Source: Brachypodius melanocephalos (Eukaryota > Chordata > Aves > Passeriformes > Pycnonotidae). From it: 64,000 bases of DNA. The stretch lies in the NCBI GenBank assembly GCA_013398615.1, contig VZSR01003816.1, positions 11,982,076-12,046,075 of the forward strand. The letters run 5' to 3'. A program made the translations under genes and the position numbers. The notes beneath the pieces were generated by a model. It was given only the letters and a program-made list of their open reading frames with translations, had not been told where the DNA came from and did no database searches. Below, in pieces: positions 62,001 to 64,000 of the stretch (the first letter of the stretch is position 1; every line of letters begins with the position of its first letter).

Positions 62001-63225
62001 CTGCAATAAATGTCTTTCTCCAGTTGCCAGTGGCTGAAACTCATCTTGGTTTCCTCATTTACTGTCAGAGCAGATCACACTCTGCCAGCAACAGGAAAAC
62101 TTTTTCCCAGACCAAGGTGTGATAGAACCTGTTTATAATGCAAAGGATGTATATGCATGTCACTCCAAAAGCAGCTGCCTCTGTATTTTTGGACCATTCT
62201 CTTCAAGGCATCATGGTTTAAGCCCAGCTGGAAATTAAGCACCACAGCCACTCACTCAACACCATCTCTTCCTCCCCTCTCCCTGTGGAATGGGGAGGAC
62301 AATCAAAAGTAAAACTTGTATGTTGAGATAAGAACAGTTTAATAATTGAAAACATAGTAAAATACAATAATAATAGTTAATACTATTACTACTTCTAATA
62401 ACAATAATGAAAAGGCAAAAACTAAATGAAGTGATGCAGAATACAATTGCTCATCACCCACTGCCAGACCTTCCTTCCCAAACCCAGATTTGCCCCTTCT
62501 GGGTAATTCCCCCAAGTTTATGTCCTGGACATTCTGTGGTGTGGAATATCCCTTTGGCCAAGTTGGGGCCCTTGTCCCAGCTGGACTTTTGTGCACCTCC
62601 TCACTGGCAGAGCAAGAGAGACCCACAAAAAAAAAGTCCTTGACTTAGGATAAACAACTAAGCAAAACCAAAATATCAGTGTGTAACCAACCCCACTCCC
62701 ATTCCAAATCCCAAAGCTATTGAGGAGAAATAAACTCTGTCCCAGTTGAAACCAGGACAATATTCACGTCACCTCCCATGTAGCCCCAACTTTATCAAAA
62801 CATCTACCTAGAGTAGCTGAGAAGTGTAGGAGCAAAAAACATTGGACATTCTAACAAAATATAATTCTCTGCAGCTGTTTCTCTGGTCTTAGGGTGTAAT
62901 CACTGACATACTTTGTTAGAGCACAGAAACTGGAGATGTAATGAAGACAGTGCTGTGAGGAGCAGAAGGATGTGCTGGTTTCTGAAACTACAAGTTTTGT
63001 TTGTGATGTAATTTCACGAGAATGTTGCCACTGTGCAACTTCTTTTTTGTGCATACTTAGGTAATCGTTTTATCTGGAAAGCACCAGCTCAACAAAGATG
63101 ACCTTGTTTTACAGTCAGAGGGCAGATTCCACCTTGCTGATCATGGGAGAGATGAGGGGTTCATTGGAATATCCATAAAGAATCAGAGCACTGCTGATGT
63201 GAAGAACTATTCTCTGGAAATTGAA
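4966..63225 (+). CDS. apolipoprotein B-like large lipid transfer protein, 60 exons, 3' end outside window
   Basis: The assembled reading frame is 9,816 nt (3,272 codons) in 60 exons with consistent phases and no stop. Residues 1-20 are a signal peptide, so the product should enter the secretory pathway. Residues 21 to about 1260 align by eye to the vitellogenin/apoB N-terminal module: beta barrel (exons 3-7), helical arch (exons 8-14), lipid-cavity sheets (exons 15-25). The clearest match is LNIKRGI in exon 5, found also in apoB. Cysteine pairs equivalent to human apoB C12-C61, C159-C185, C218-C234, C358-C363 and C451-C486 are present, the last with identical spacing of 35. Residues of about 1260-3272 are beta-rich, and from about 1770 form roughly 60-residue repeats. 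Family members assemble lipid into secreted particles, usually with microsomal triglyceride transfer protein; that role is inferred here. MTP is excluded by length. No polyserine phosvitin is seen, so it is not vitellogenin. APOB itself is unlikely because of low similarity and the small-exon tail. Confidence 0.88.
5461..5511 (+). CDS. exon 2: start of mature protein
   Basis: Short exon, residues 21-37, between a TTGCAG acceptor and G|GTGAGT donor, phase 1 on both sides. It carries two cysteines (residues 32 and 36). One of them should be the partner of C86 in exon 3, matching apoB C12-C61. Confidence 0.8.
6166..6326 (+). CDS. exon 3: first strands of N-terminal beta barrel
   Basis: Residues 38-91. 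The stretch YSYRYSAATN resembles the YTYNYEAES start of the apoB barrel, and GNCQMVLK resembles the apoB segment around C61. The equivalent of apoB C51 is missing. The acceptor lies behind a long C/T tract; the donor is GTAAGT, phase 0. Confidence 0.88.
7301..7371 (+). CDS. exon 4: barrel strand
   Basis: Residues 92-114. VQDVQIKKS sits where apoB has the strand with C70, but the cysteine is absent here, in step with loss of its partner in exon 3. Acceptor TTCTAG, donor AG|GTAGAA, leaving phase 2. Confidence 0.82.
7531..7572 (+). repeat. 21-base tandem duplication in intron 4
   Basis: Two adjacent units starting AGATACAAGCACCATAAGCA, right after a long T run. They are nearly identical, so the duplication is recent. 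Confidence 0.9.
9297..9462 (+). CDS. exon 5: barrel, conserved LNIKRGI motif
   Basis: Residues 115-170. LNIKRGILSVLQ is the best local match to apoB (LNIKRGI is shared). The motif is a hallmark of the lipovitellin-type N-terminal domain. Acceptor TCACAG, donor GTGAGA, phase 0. Confidence 0.92.
10370..10507 (+). CDS. exon 6: barrel, conserved cysteine pair
   Basis: Residues 171-216. LGICPTRY and DLNLCS align to the apoB segments YGNCSTHF and DLGQCD, keeping the C159-C185 pair as C177-C197. Donor GTAAGT, phase 0. Confidence 0.9.
11247..11436 (+). CDS. exon 7: end of beta barrel
   Basis: Residues 217-279. C228 and C242 correspond to apoB C218-C234. The exon is locally GC-rich and polar (QQGSGAETQTQAALKLLQV). 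Acceptor TTCTCAG, donor G|GTAACT, phase 1. Confidence 0.87.
12471..12598 (+). CDS. exon 8: entry into helical arch
   Basis: Residues 280-322. EVTELVWKLCLAHSASYE aligns to the apoB first-helix region before RANLF. Acceptor CTTTTTCCAG, donor GTAAGC, phase 0. The intron that follows is the longest of the gene (5.0 kb). Confidence 0.87.
12599..17621 (+). other. intron 8, longest intron
   Basis: 5,023 bases. It holds a possible 111-base cassette exon at 16015-16125 (listed separately), an imperfect 20-base duplication at about 13440-13477 (AAGAACACCTGTTA) and a GGAAT-type patch at about 16270-16300. No other gene recognised. Confidence 0.6.
16015..16125 (+). CDS. possible cassette exon in intron 8
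   Basis: 111 bases, open in the right phase (0 to 0), between TGTGCTGCAG and the strong donor CAC|GTAAGT. It would add 37 residues (start LQLMGHLGSAAAAHTAPCDE) between exons 8 and 9. It is GC-richer than the intron. Against it: apoB has no matching segment, and exons 8 and 9 join well without it. Confidence 0.25.
17622..17725 (+). CDS. exon 9: helical arch
   Basis: Residues 323-356. ADLFMTLVFDLRHLSLEALR matches apoB ANLFNKLVTELRGLSDEAV. Acceptor CTTACAG, donor TG|GTAAGC leaving phase 2. Confidence 0.9.
18166..18331 (+). CDS. exon 10: helical arch with short-range cysteine pair
   Basis: Residues 357-412. SCATEAC (C367, C372) keeps the apoB C358-C363 pair with the same spacing of five. FAFIPNPT matches apoB VALIPEPS. 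Donor GTGAGT, phase 0. Confidence 0.92.
18572..18754 (+). CDS. exon 11: helical arch
   Basis: Residues 413-473. It contains N-C-T (N462, C463), a possible N-glycosylation site, and C463, equivalent to apoB C451. Acceptor TTTACAG, donor AAG|GTATCG, phase 0. Confidence 0.9.
19468..19620 (+). CDS. exon 12: helical arch, GC-rich
   Basis: Residues 474-524. LVLKAIGNAG matches apoB LILRVIGNMG, and AAVQALRRIP matches AAIQALRKME. C498 lies 35 residues after C463, exactly as in apoB C451-C486. Base composition is clearly more GC-rich than in neighbouring exons. Donor GTGAGT, phase 0. Confidence 0.93.
20897..21041 (+). CDS. exon 13: helical arch
   Basis: Residues 525-572. IRIAAYYIAMKCP matches the apoB segment KRLAAYLMLMRSP. 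The donor G|GTCAGC is weak, but phase 1 joins perfectly with exon 14. Confidence 0.88.
21960..22118 (+). CDS. exon 14: end of helical arch
   Basis: Residues 573-625. GSFVWSHLSQLLETDD matches apoB NFVASHIANILNSEE. Acceptor GAATTTTAG, donor G|GTATGT, phase 1 in and out. Confidence 0.9.
22862..22980 (+). CDS. exon 15: first sheet strands, GC donor
   Basis: Residues 626-665. EASVVFSPASFLPRSVMTNL matches apoB EGNLIFDPNNYLPKESMLKT. The frame requires the border GAG|GCAAGT, a GC-AG intron. The nearby GT at 22985 would give the wrong phase for exon 16. Confidence 0.87.
23966..24247 (+). CDS. exon 16: sheet strand followed by basic linker
   Basis: Residues 666-759. VGVRLENAETLIEKGFGP matches apoB IEIGLEGKGFEPTLE. 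The rest is a lysine/arginine-rich linker (about 700-759) with RKYR at 748-751. The linker is poorly conserved against apoB and looks disordered. Donor AAG|GTAACT, phase 0. Confidence 0.85.
25259..25414 (+). CDS. exon 17: sheet/helix after linker
   Basis: Residues 760-811. LSMKIFGNELSFLDCEDLRK matches the apoB segment YLRILGEELGFASLHDLQ. Acceptor ATGCCAG after a T-rich tract, donor AAG|GTAAAA, phase 0. Confidence 0.88.
25865..26049 (+). CDS. exon 18: lipid-cavity sheet
   Basis: Residues 812-872. LQFPAISGFPVQLAANASAA matches apoB FELPTGAGLQLQISSSG. It is rich in alternating hydrophobic residues. One sequon (NAS). Donor AG|GTATTA leaving phase 2. Confidence 0.88.
26796..26978 (+). CDS. exon 19: lipid-cavity sheet
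   Basis: Residues 873-933. VQLSVQMGIVGT and KKGKELKVFLNTPEE match apoB VEFVTNMGIIIP and KAGKLKFIIPSPKR. Acceptor TTTCAACAG, donor AG|GTAAGA, phase 2. Confidence 0.9.
27113..27204 (+). CDS. exon 20: acidic loop and cysteine
   Basis: Residues 934-964. SKLYFRMVDETEDTD corresponds to apoB NTLHLVSTTKTEV. C960 corresponds to apoB C939. Donor G|GTGAGT, phase 1. Confidence 0.83.
27375..27544 (+). CDS. exon 21: sheet with second cysteine of pair
   Basis: Residues 965-1021. C974 follows C960 at 14 residues; in apoB the C939-C949 pair is 10 apart. VFPLPGPLRVAVTLTKQD resembles apoB YPLTGDTRLELELRPT. Donor CAG|GTACCA, phase 0. Confidence 0.87.
27840..27999 (+). CDS. exon 22: beta strands
   Basis: Residues 1022-1074. 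SEATFHFFIGTPKSDLKRDV and the lysine-rich HPKKKIEID end. Acceptor TTCTTTCAG, donor G|GTAAGT, phase 1. Confidence 0.87.
29040..29119 (+). CDS. exon 23: short beta exon
   Basis: Residues 1075-1101. GRIEFSKNSQVGHLELIVDD is a beta hairpin pattern. The CCAAG acceptor is used; the CAG four bases downstream would lead to a stop. Donor AAG|GTATGT, phase 0. Confidence 0.82.
29663..29843 (+). CDS. exon 24: beta strands
   Basis: Residues 1102-1161. Alternating polar/apolar strands with a sequon (GNITK). Acceptor TTGTTCTAG, donor G|GTTAGA, phase 1. Confidence 0.85.
30920..31075 (+). CDS. exon 25: beta strands
   Basis: Residues 1162-1213. YSLEGETHLPGVLGVHAIAL resembles the strand-rich end of the apoB N-terminal module. 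Acceptor TTTCTGCAG, donor G|GTACTC, phase 1. Confidence 0.85.
31982..32115 (+). CDS. exon 26: end of N-terminal module
   Basis: Residues 1214-1258. HECRTQQKVQVET lines up with the apoB segment HLSCDTKEERKIKGVISI. Acceptor CGAGCAG, donor CAG|GTGGGT, phase 0. Confidence 0.83.
32220..32378 (+). CDS. exon 27: start of long tail
   Basis: Residues 1259-1311. SQMEVNYGKHWDEINNKK aligns to the apoB segment KRVAWHYDEEKIEFEWN. Acceptor TTCTTTAG, donor GAG|GTAATA, phase 0. Confidence 0.87.
32954..33134 (+). CDS. exon 28: tail
   Basis: Residues 1312-1371. FTMQVLEKQVNYRTQLQHL aligns with the apoB segment HMYANRLLDHRVPQTDM. Acceptor GTTTTCCAG, donor G|GTGAAG, phase 1. Confidence 0.88.
33256..33420 (-). 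repeat. probable old CR1 fragment in intron 28
   Basis: GAGGTTGTCCAGCCCAGCTT, CTGCTCCGATCAGGACTG and GTCTAGCTGAGTTTTTGGAA follow the order of an older CR1 subfamily in reverse. Diverged; borders approximate. Confidence 0.45.
33599..33810 (+). CDS. exon 29: tail
   Basis: Residues 1372-1442. Beta strands and an amphipathic stretch (LLTSQLTAGKALSIKDLVLE). Acceptor CCTTGCAG, donor CAG|GTTGGT, phase 0. Confidence 0.86.
34343..34531 (+). CDS. exon 30: tail
   Basis: Residues 1443-1505. HLENNERSKLLCFMIKST and sequon NFTAS. Acceptor TTTCTCAG, donor ATG|GTGAGA, phase 0. Confidence 0.86.
35418..35557 (+). CDS. exon 31: tail
   Basis: Residues 1506-1551. Lysine-rich strand start PKKTNFSVKIVWRDYKSLP. 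Acceptor GAGTGCAG, donor AG|GTTTAC (weak), leaving phase 2, which joins exon 32 exactly. Confidence 0.82.
36942..37104 (+). CDS. exon 32: tail, apoB-like VPF strand
   Basis: Residues 1552-1606. HPFKVPFLQSFVLQETFTVD resembles the apoB region PKLYQLQVPLLGVLDLSTNV. Acceptor TTTTTTTCCAG, donor GTGAGT, phase 0. Confidence 0.88.
37227..37313 (+). CDS. exon 33: short tail exon
   Basis: Residues 1607-1635 (29 codons). Two cysteines (ICAG, EMCIL). Acceptor CCTTTTTAG, donor AAT|GTGAGT, phase 0. Confidence 0.83.
37798..37932 (+). CDS. exon 34: tail
   Basis: Residues 1636-1680. It ends in HVDVTHSFQ, an early and weak form of the H-containing strand that marks the later repeats. Acceptor CACACAG, donor GTATTG, phase 0. 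Confidence 0.83.
38329..38448 (+). CDS. exon 35: tail
   Basis: Residues 1681-1720. EFPQAMGLSGELFSRQTK continues the motif that began at the end of exon 34. Donor CAG|GTCAGT, phase 0. Confidence 0.84.
38693..38890 (-). mobile_element. probable LTR remnant in intron 35
   Basis: GGTGATCACTTACCCATTAC, AAAACAGACTCAACTTGGGC and AATTTAATTTATTGCC are reminiscent of another avian endogenous-retrovirus LTR in reverse. Only about 200 bases remain. Based on memory of the family. Confidence 0.35.
38980..39197 (+). CDS. exon 36: start of the 60-residue repeat array
   Basis: Residues 1721-1792. NGSLRLHSNGREMLMLEVDV then LHQTVLTNPESVQFQLMG, with H1771 as the first marker of the regular array. Acceptor TATGTACAG, donor AG|GTAGAG leaving phase 2. 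Confidence 0.86.
40848..41041 (+). CDS. exon 37: repeat array
   Basis: Residues 1793-1857. H1831 marks the next module (QHTFTAFKAIPHLLSLDGLL), 60 residues after H1771. Acceptor TTTTTAG, donor G|GTAATC, phase 1. Confidence 0.86.
41181..41626 (+). repeat. CR1 LINE 3' part, forward orientation, intron 37
   Basis: Typical CR1 text: CAGAGGGCTGGAGCCCCTCT, GAAGAAATTCTTCCTTTTGA, GGCCAGGCTGGACAGTGCTT, ending CATTCTGTGATAATG at the CR1 3' tip. The 5' end is truncated, as is usual. It lies wholly within the intron, sense to the gene. Confidence 0.88.
42198..42500 (+). CDS. exon 38: repeat array, two modules
   Basis: Residues 1858-1957. Marker histidines at 1885 (VHNITVAM) and 1949 (THNINFLKNA). A basic patch KEKKRG lies at 1913-1918. 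Acceptor GTTACAG, donor G|GTAGGA, phase 1. Confidence 0.9.
43212..43441 (+). CDS. exon 39: repeat array, tandem acceptor
   Basis: Residues 1958-2035. Marker H2014 (KHNISKIKKHGVPFVLEA), 65 residues after H1949. The acceptor CAGTAG offers two AGs three bases apart; both keep the frame (G-L-P-L or V-G-L-P-L). Donor GAG|GTAAGA, phase 0. Confidence 0.88.
44463..44624 (+). CDS. exon 40: repeat array
   Basis: Residues 2036-2089. LHHDVGGLMDIVPHVLE with marker H2075. From the border before this exon, ten introns in a row (39-48) are phase 0. Donor GAG|GTTTGC. Confidence 0.87.
44849..44926 (+). CDS. exon 41: shortest tail exon
   Basis: Residues 2090-2115 (26 codons), VACSGESANKELSGLCNG..., with two cysteines. 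Acceptor ATCAACAG, donor GAG|GTACTG, phase 0. The exon is small but its phase and composition fit. Confidence 0.76.
45281..45631 (+). CDS. exon 42: 117-codon repeat exon
   Basis: Residues 2116-2232. HSLPSLHSLGIA marks the module (H2166). The second half has a cysteine 25 residues before the terminal NKC. It clearly resembles exons 43 and 44 in length, phase and motif order. Acceptor TTTTTCAG, donor GAG|GTAAGG. Confidence 0.92.
46231..46587 (+). CDS. exon 43: 119-codon repeat exon
   Basis: Residues 2233-2351. HSLPWLSQLGLPFENS (H2286) is the clearest copy of the motif. Cysteines: one pair 23 apart in the first half, another 24 apart in the second half (GRC...TEC). Sequon NKT. Acceptor TGTTGCAG, donor CAG|GTAGCT, phase 0. 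Confidence 0.93.
47069..47134 (+). repeat. 22-base unit, three identical tandem copies, intron 43
   Basis: ATGAAAACCCCTTGAAGTAT plus TA, three exact copies in a row. Likely polymorphic in copy number. Confidence 0.95.
47618..47968 (+). CDS. exon 44: 117-codon repeat exon
   Basis: Residues 2352-2468. HDLPQLKEIPREN (H2405), first-half cysteines 23 apart and second-half cysteines 24 apart (GAC...NKC), as in exon 43. Acceptor TTGATAG, donor CAG|GTATGG, phase 0. Confidence 0.93.
48891..49022 (+). CDS. exon 45: repeat array
   Basis: Residues 2469-2512. DLGAPMKIDGSGYLLMD repeats the start of exon 44 (DLSFPTQSRLTGSIQ). Acceptor TTTTACAG, donor GTGAGT, phase 0. Confidence 0.9.
49647..49796 (+). CDS. 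exon 46: repeat array
   Basis: Residues 2513-2562. LTHNIQGAADIGIPMRVLLD, marker H2523, 118 residues after H2405 (two modules). Acceptor ATTAACAG, donor GTAAGT, phase 0. Confidence 0.9.
50259..50375 (+). CDS. exon 47: repeat array
   Basis: Residues 2563-2601. LTHNIETLKALQIKDRIELQ, marker H2584, 61 residues on. Acceptor CTGAGCAG, donor CAG|GTAGGT, phase 0. Confidence 0.87.
50998..51171 (+). CDS. exon 48: repeat array
   Basis: Residues 2602-2659 (58 codons, one whole module). FHHSLPWLLQVRVPSSLQ, marker H2644, and sequon TNITG. Acceptor CACACAG, donor CAG|GTAGTT, phase 0. Confidence 0.9.
51883..52090 (+). CDS. exon 49: repeat array
   Basis: Residues 2660-2728. VHSSEVLQASGYPKAINLIF, marker H2705. 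Acceptor CATTTTTTAG, donor G|GTGGGT leaving phase 1. Confidence 0.88.
53129..53295 (+). CDS. exon 50: repeat array
   Basis: Residues 2729-2784. KHSISLLHHLGLPFFLK, marker H2769, a very clear motif copy. Acceptor CTATATAG, donor AAG|GTAATG, phase 0. Confidence 0.9.
53604..53643 (+). repeat. 20-base tandem duplication in intron 50
   Basis: Two units of AGCTGTCCTTCATACCTAGR, differing only at the last base. Confidence 0.9.
54693..54805 (+). CDS. exon 51: repeat array
   Basis: Residues 2785-2821. Charged strands (REVVTENETEGALRLTYEP), sequon NET. Acceptor CCTCCACAG, donor GG|GTAAAA leaving phase 2. Confidence 0.86.
55684..55765 (+). CDS. exon 52: repeat array, short
   Basis: Residues 2822-2849. 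THPFFLQYFPCAAELSSK, marker H2833, 64 residues after H2769. Acceptor CCCTTTAG, donor AAG|GTAACT, phase 0. Confidence 0.83.
55979..56116 (+). CDS. exon 53: repeat array
   Basis: Residues 2850-2895. GKFYLRMEQRDFNVSAKLTL is a strong amphipathic beta pattern, with sequon NVS. The acceptor GAAAAG lies behind a long T tract about 20 bases upstream. Donor CAG|GTTGGT, phase 0. Confidence 0.87.
56776..56938 (+). CDS. exon 54: repeat array
   Basis: Residues 2896-2949. LKILPRQLVFMTIYQKGN then GLFPKLPGGHGIQ. The module motif is degraded here (no marker histidine). Acceptor ATTTTTAG, donor G|GTAAGT, phase 1. Confidence 0.88.
57619..57740 (+). CDS. exon 55: repeat array
   Basis: Residues 2950-2990. LLHPLSIPFPRHAWVSLYVK, marker H2954 with the proline pattern kept. 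Acceptor CCTTGTAG, donor AAG|GTACAG, phase 0. Confidence 0.88.
59106..59246 (+). CDS. exon 56: repeat array
   Basis: Residues 2991-3037. VAHPFNYTLNQLEVHSLAER, marker H3012, 58 residues after H2954; the last clear copy. The acceptor ATGGATCAG is weak-looking but fits the phase. Donor CAG|GTGAGA. Confidence 0.82.
60084..60332 (+). CDS. exon 57: tail after repeats
   Basis: Residues 3038-3120. GC-richer than its neighbours, with three cysteines. AHLQLGLEDKSKMDITAWGG is beta-rich. Acceptor TTGTCTCAG, donor CAG|GTATGA, phase 0. Confidence 0.88.
60724..60852 (+). CDS. exon 58: tail
   Basis: Residues 3121-3163. LFNEYLDLNWDDKKFKHNFT, sequon NFT. Acceptor TTTCCCAG, donor GAG|GTAAGA, phase 0. Confidence 0.87.
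61314..61475 (+). CDS. exon 59: tail
   Basis: Residues 3164-3217. Cysteine-rich end (NYCSCLDYSTSFEFCDLP). Acceptor TCATTGCAG, donor GTAAGT, phase 0. Confidence 0.88.
62210..62759 (-). mobile_element. solo LTR of an endogenous retrovirus, intron 59, antisense to the gene
   Basis: On the - strand it begins TGTCCTGGTTTCAACTGGGA and ends near GTGGTGCTTAATTTCCAGCT...AACCATGA. In between are the AT-rich TTATTATTA block, a TATTAAACTG polyadenylation-type segment and the conserved GGCCAAAGGGATATTCCA block. I know this LTR type as common in songbird genomes. No internal retroviral genes are beside it. Target-site duplication not clear. Confidence 0.78.
63061..63225 (+). CDS. exon 60: last exon seen in the window
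   Basis: Residues 3218-3272. SGKHQLNKDDLVLQSEGRFH and sequon NQS. Acceptor CATACTTAG, donor GAA|GTGAGT, phase 0. The strong donor shows the gene goes on past this exon. Confidence 0.88.
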
Positions 63226-64000
63226 GTGAGTTTCTATTTTCTTTTACTGGCACTGGGGTTTGGTTTTCAAAGGCTGCTGCCATCTACCTCCCAAACGGAT
63301 CAGGCACAAGCAATGCTATAAAACAGCAGGAAACACAAACCCCTCCTGGTTCCTCTAGTGCTCTGTCTAAAGGAGCAGGCAGGCAGCATCCATGTGGTGT
63401 GACTGACAGACAAAGAAAAGCACCAGCATCAGTTCTCTGCAGAGCTGTCACAAATAAAACAAGCATGTTTCTAGTGGAGTCTATCAATGTTAAGAGGCTG
63501 TGCCCTGTTATAACTCCCTTTCAACATGACTGCTCTGTTATGTGAGGTATGGGGTTTTCACCTGGTCAGAAGAAAGAGGGAAACAATATACAATGCTTGC
63601 TCAAAGGATACTTTGCCAGAAAAAAAGAACTGGGGAAAAAAAGAAAAAAAAAAAAACAACAAAACCCAACTAAACAAGGCACAGAGCAGCTCATATGATG
63701 CTCATTCTGAGATAAATGTCTTCCTTTTTCTCTACCCTCCCCCCCTATTTTGCATTTGCTTTTAATTTCCTGAGAAATTAATATTGTGGAGAGGCATATG
63801 GAGACAACATAGTGAGGCAAAAAACTAACAGGGCCAGCACCATCCAAACTCTTCATTAGCAGGAATGTGGGTAGTCAGGCACTAACTGAGACAACAGATC
63901 ATCCCTTAACAAAACTATGATGATGATGATTTAATCAATAACAAATGCTAAATTATTTTTCCATTCCTCTCTCTTTAGAGAGGAGGGAGATGAAATGAGT

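Larger units (their letters stand above)
51172..64000 (+). other. introns 48-60
   Basis: Lengths from 213 bases (intron 52) to 1,585 (intron 59). Intron 48 opens with a T/G-rich simple stretch, intron 50 has a 20-base duplication, and intron 59 carries the LTR. Intron 60 runs toward or past the window edge and has an A-rich run (about 63637-63660) and a short GAT run near 63920. Confidence 0.6.

Noticed and set aside
62339..62760. Reverse-strand frames of 80-95 codons in intron 59
   Set aside because: They lie inside the solo LTR and are not genes.
4966..63225. Reading the gene as vitellogenin, MTTP or APOB itself
   Set aside because: No phosvitin-like polyserine region; far too long for MTTP (about 890 residues); similarity to APOB is limited to motifs, and the tail has no giant exon.
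1..64000. CRISPR arrays, tRNA/rRNA genes, bacterial operons or phage genes
   Set aside because: None seen. Short tandem repeats have no spacer structure and the gene organisation is plainly vertebrate.

Overview
The window is vertebrate, and almost certainly avian, nuclear DNA. It holds CR1 LINE tails on both strands, a solo endogenous-retrovirus LTR of a kind I know from songbird genomes, long AT-rich introns, and short exons with standard GT-AG borders. The LTR suggests a passerine or other Neoaves bird, but that rests on memory of the family.

One gene fills the window from about 4.9 kb to the right edge, on the + strand. I traced 60 coding exons whose phases join without a break: 9,816 nt and 3,272 codons, with no internal stop or frameshift. 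The gene is still open when the window ends. The product is a secreted large lipid transfer protein of the apolipoprotein B / apolipophorin type. It has a signal peptide, a lipovitellin-like N-terminal module (beta barrel, helical arch, beta sheets; about residues 21-1260), and then a long beta-rich tail. Several cysteine pairs of the apoB N-terminus are kept, one with exactly the same spacing. It does not look like the orthologue of APOB itself: similarity is patchy, and the tail that APOB encodes largely in one giant exon is here cut into dozens of exons of 78-357 nt.

Layout. 1-4.9 kb: upstream DNA with two CR1 fragments and a CpG-rich block broken by a 100-N assembly gap, possibly a promoter. 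5-22 kb: exons 1-14 (signal peptide, barrel, helical arch). 22.8-31 kb: exons 15-25 (beta sheets of the lipid cavity). 32-38.5 kb: exons 26-35 (first part of the tail). 38.9-59.3 kb: exons 36-56, where the protein becomes a tandem array of about 60-residue modules marked by an H-x-[LI]-P-x-L-type motif. 60-63.2 kb: exons 57-60. Introns carry CR1, LTR pieces and short tandem repeats.

Points to follow up are the multi-exon apoB-like gene itself, the 60-residue repeat with regularly spaced cysteine pairs in exons 42-44, a GC-AG intron, a tandem acceptor, a possible cassette exon, and a basic linker with an R-x-x-R site near where insect apolipophorin is cleaved. No bacterial-type features, CRISPR arrays, tRNA or rRNA genes were seen.
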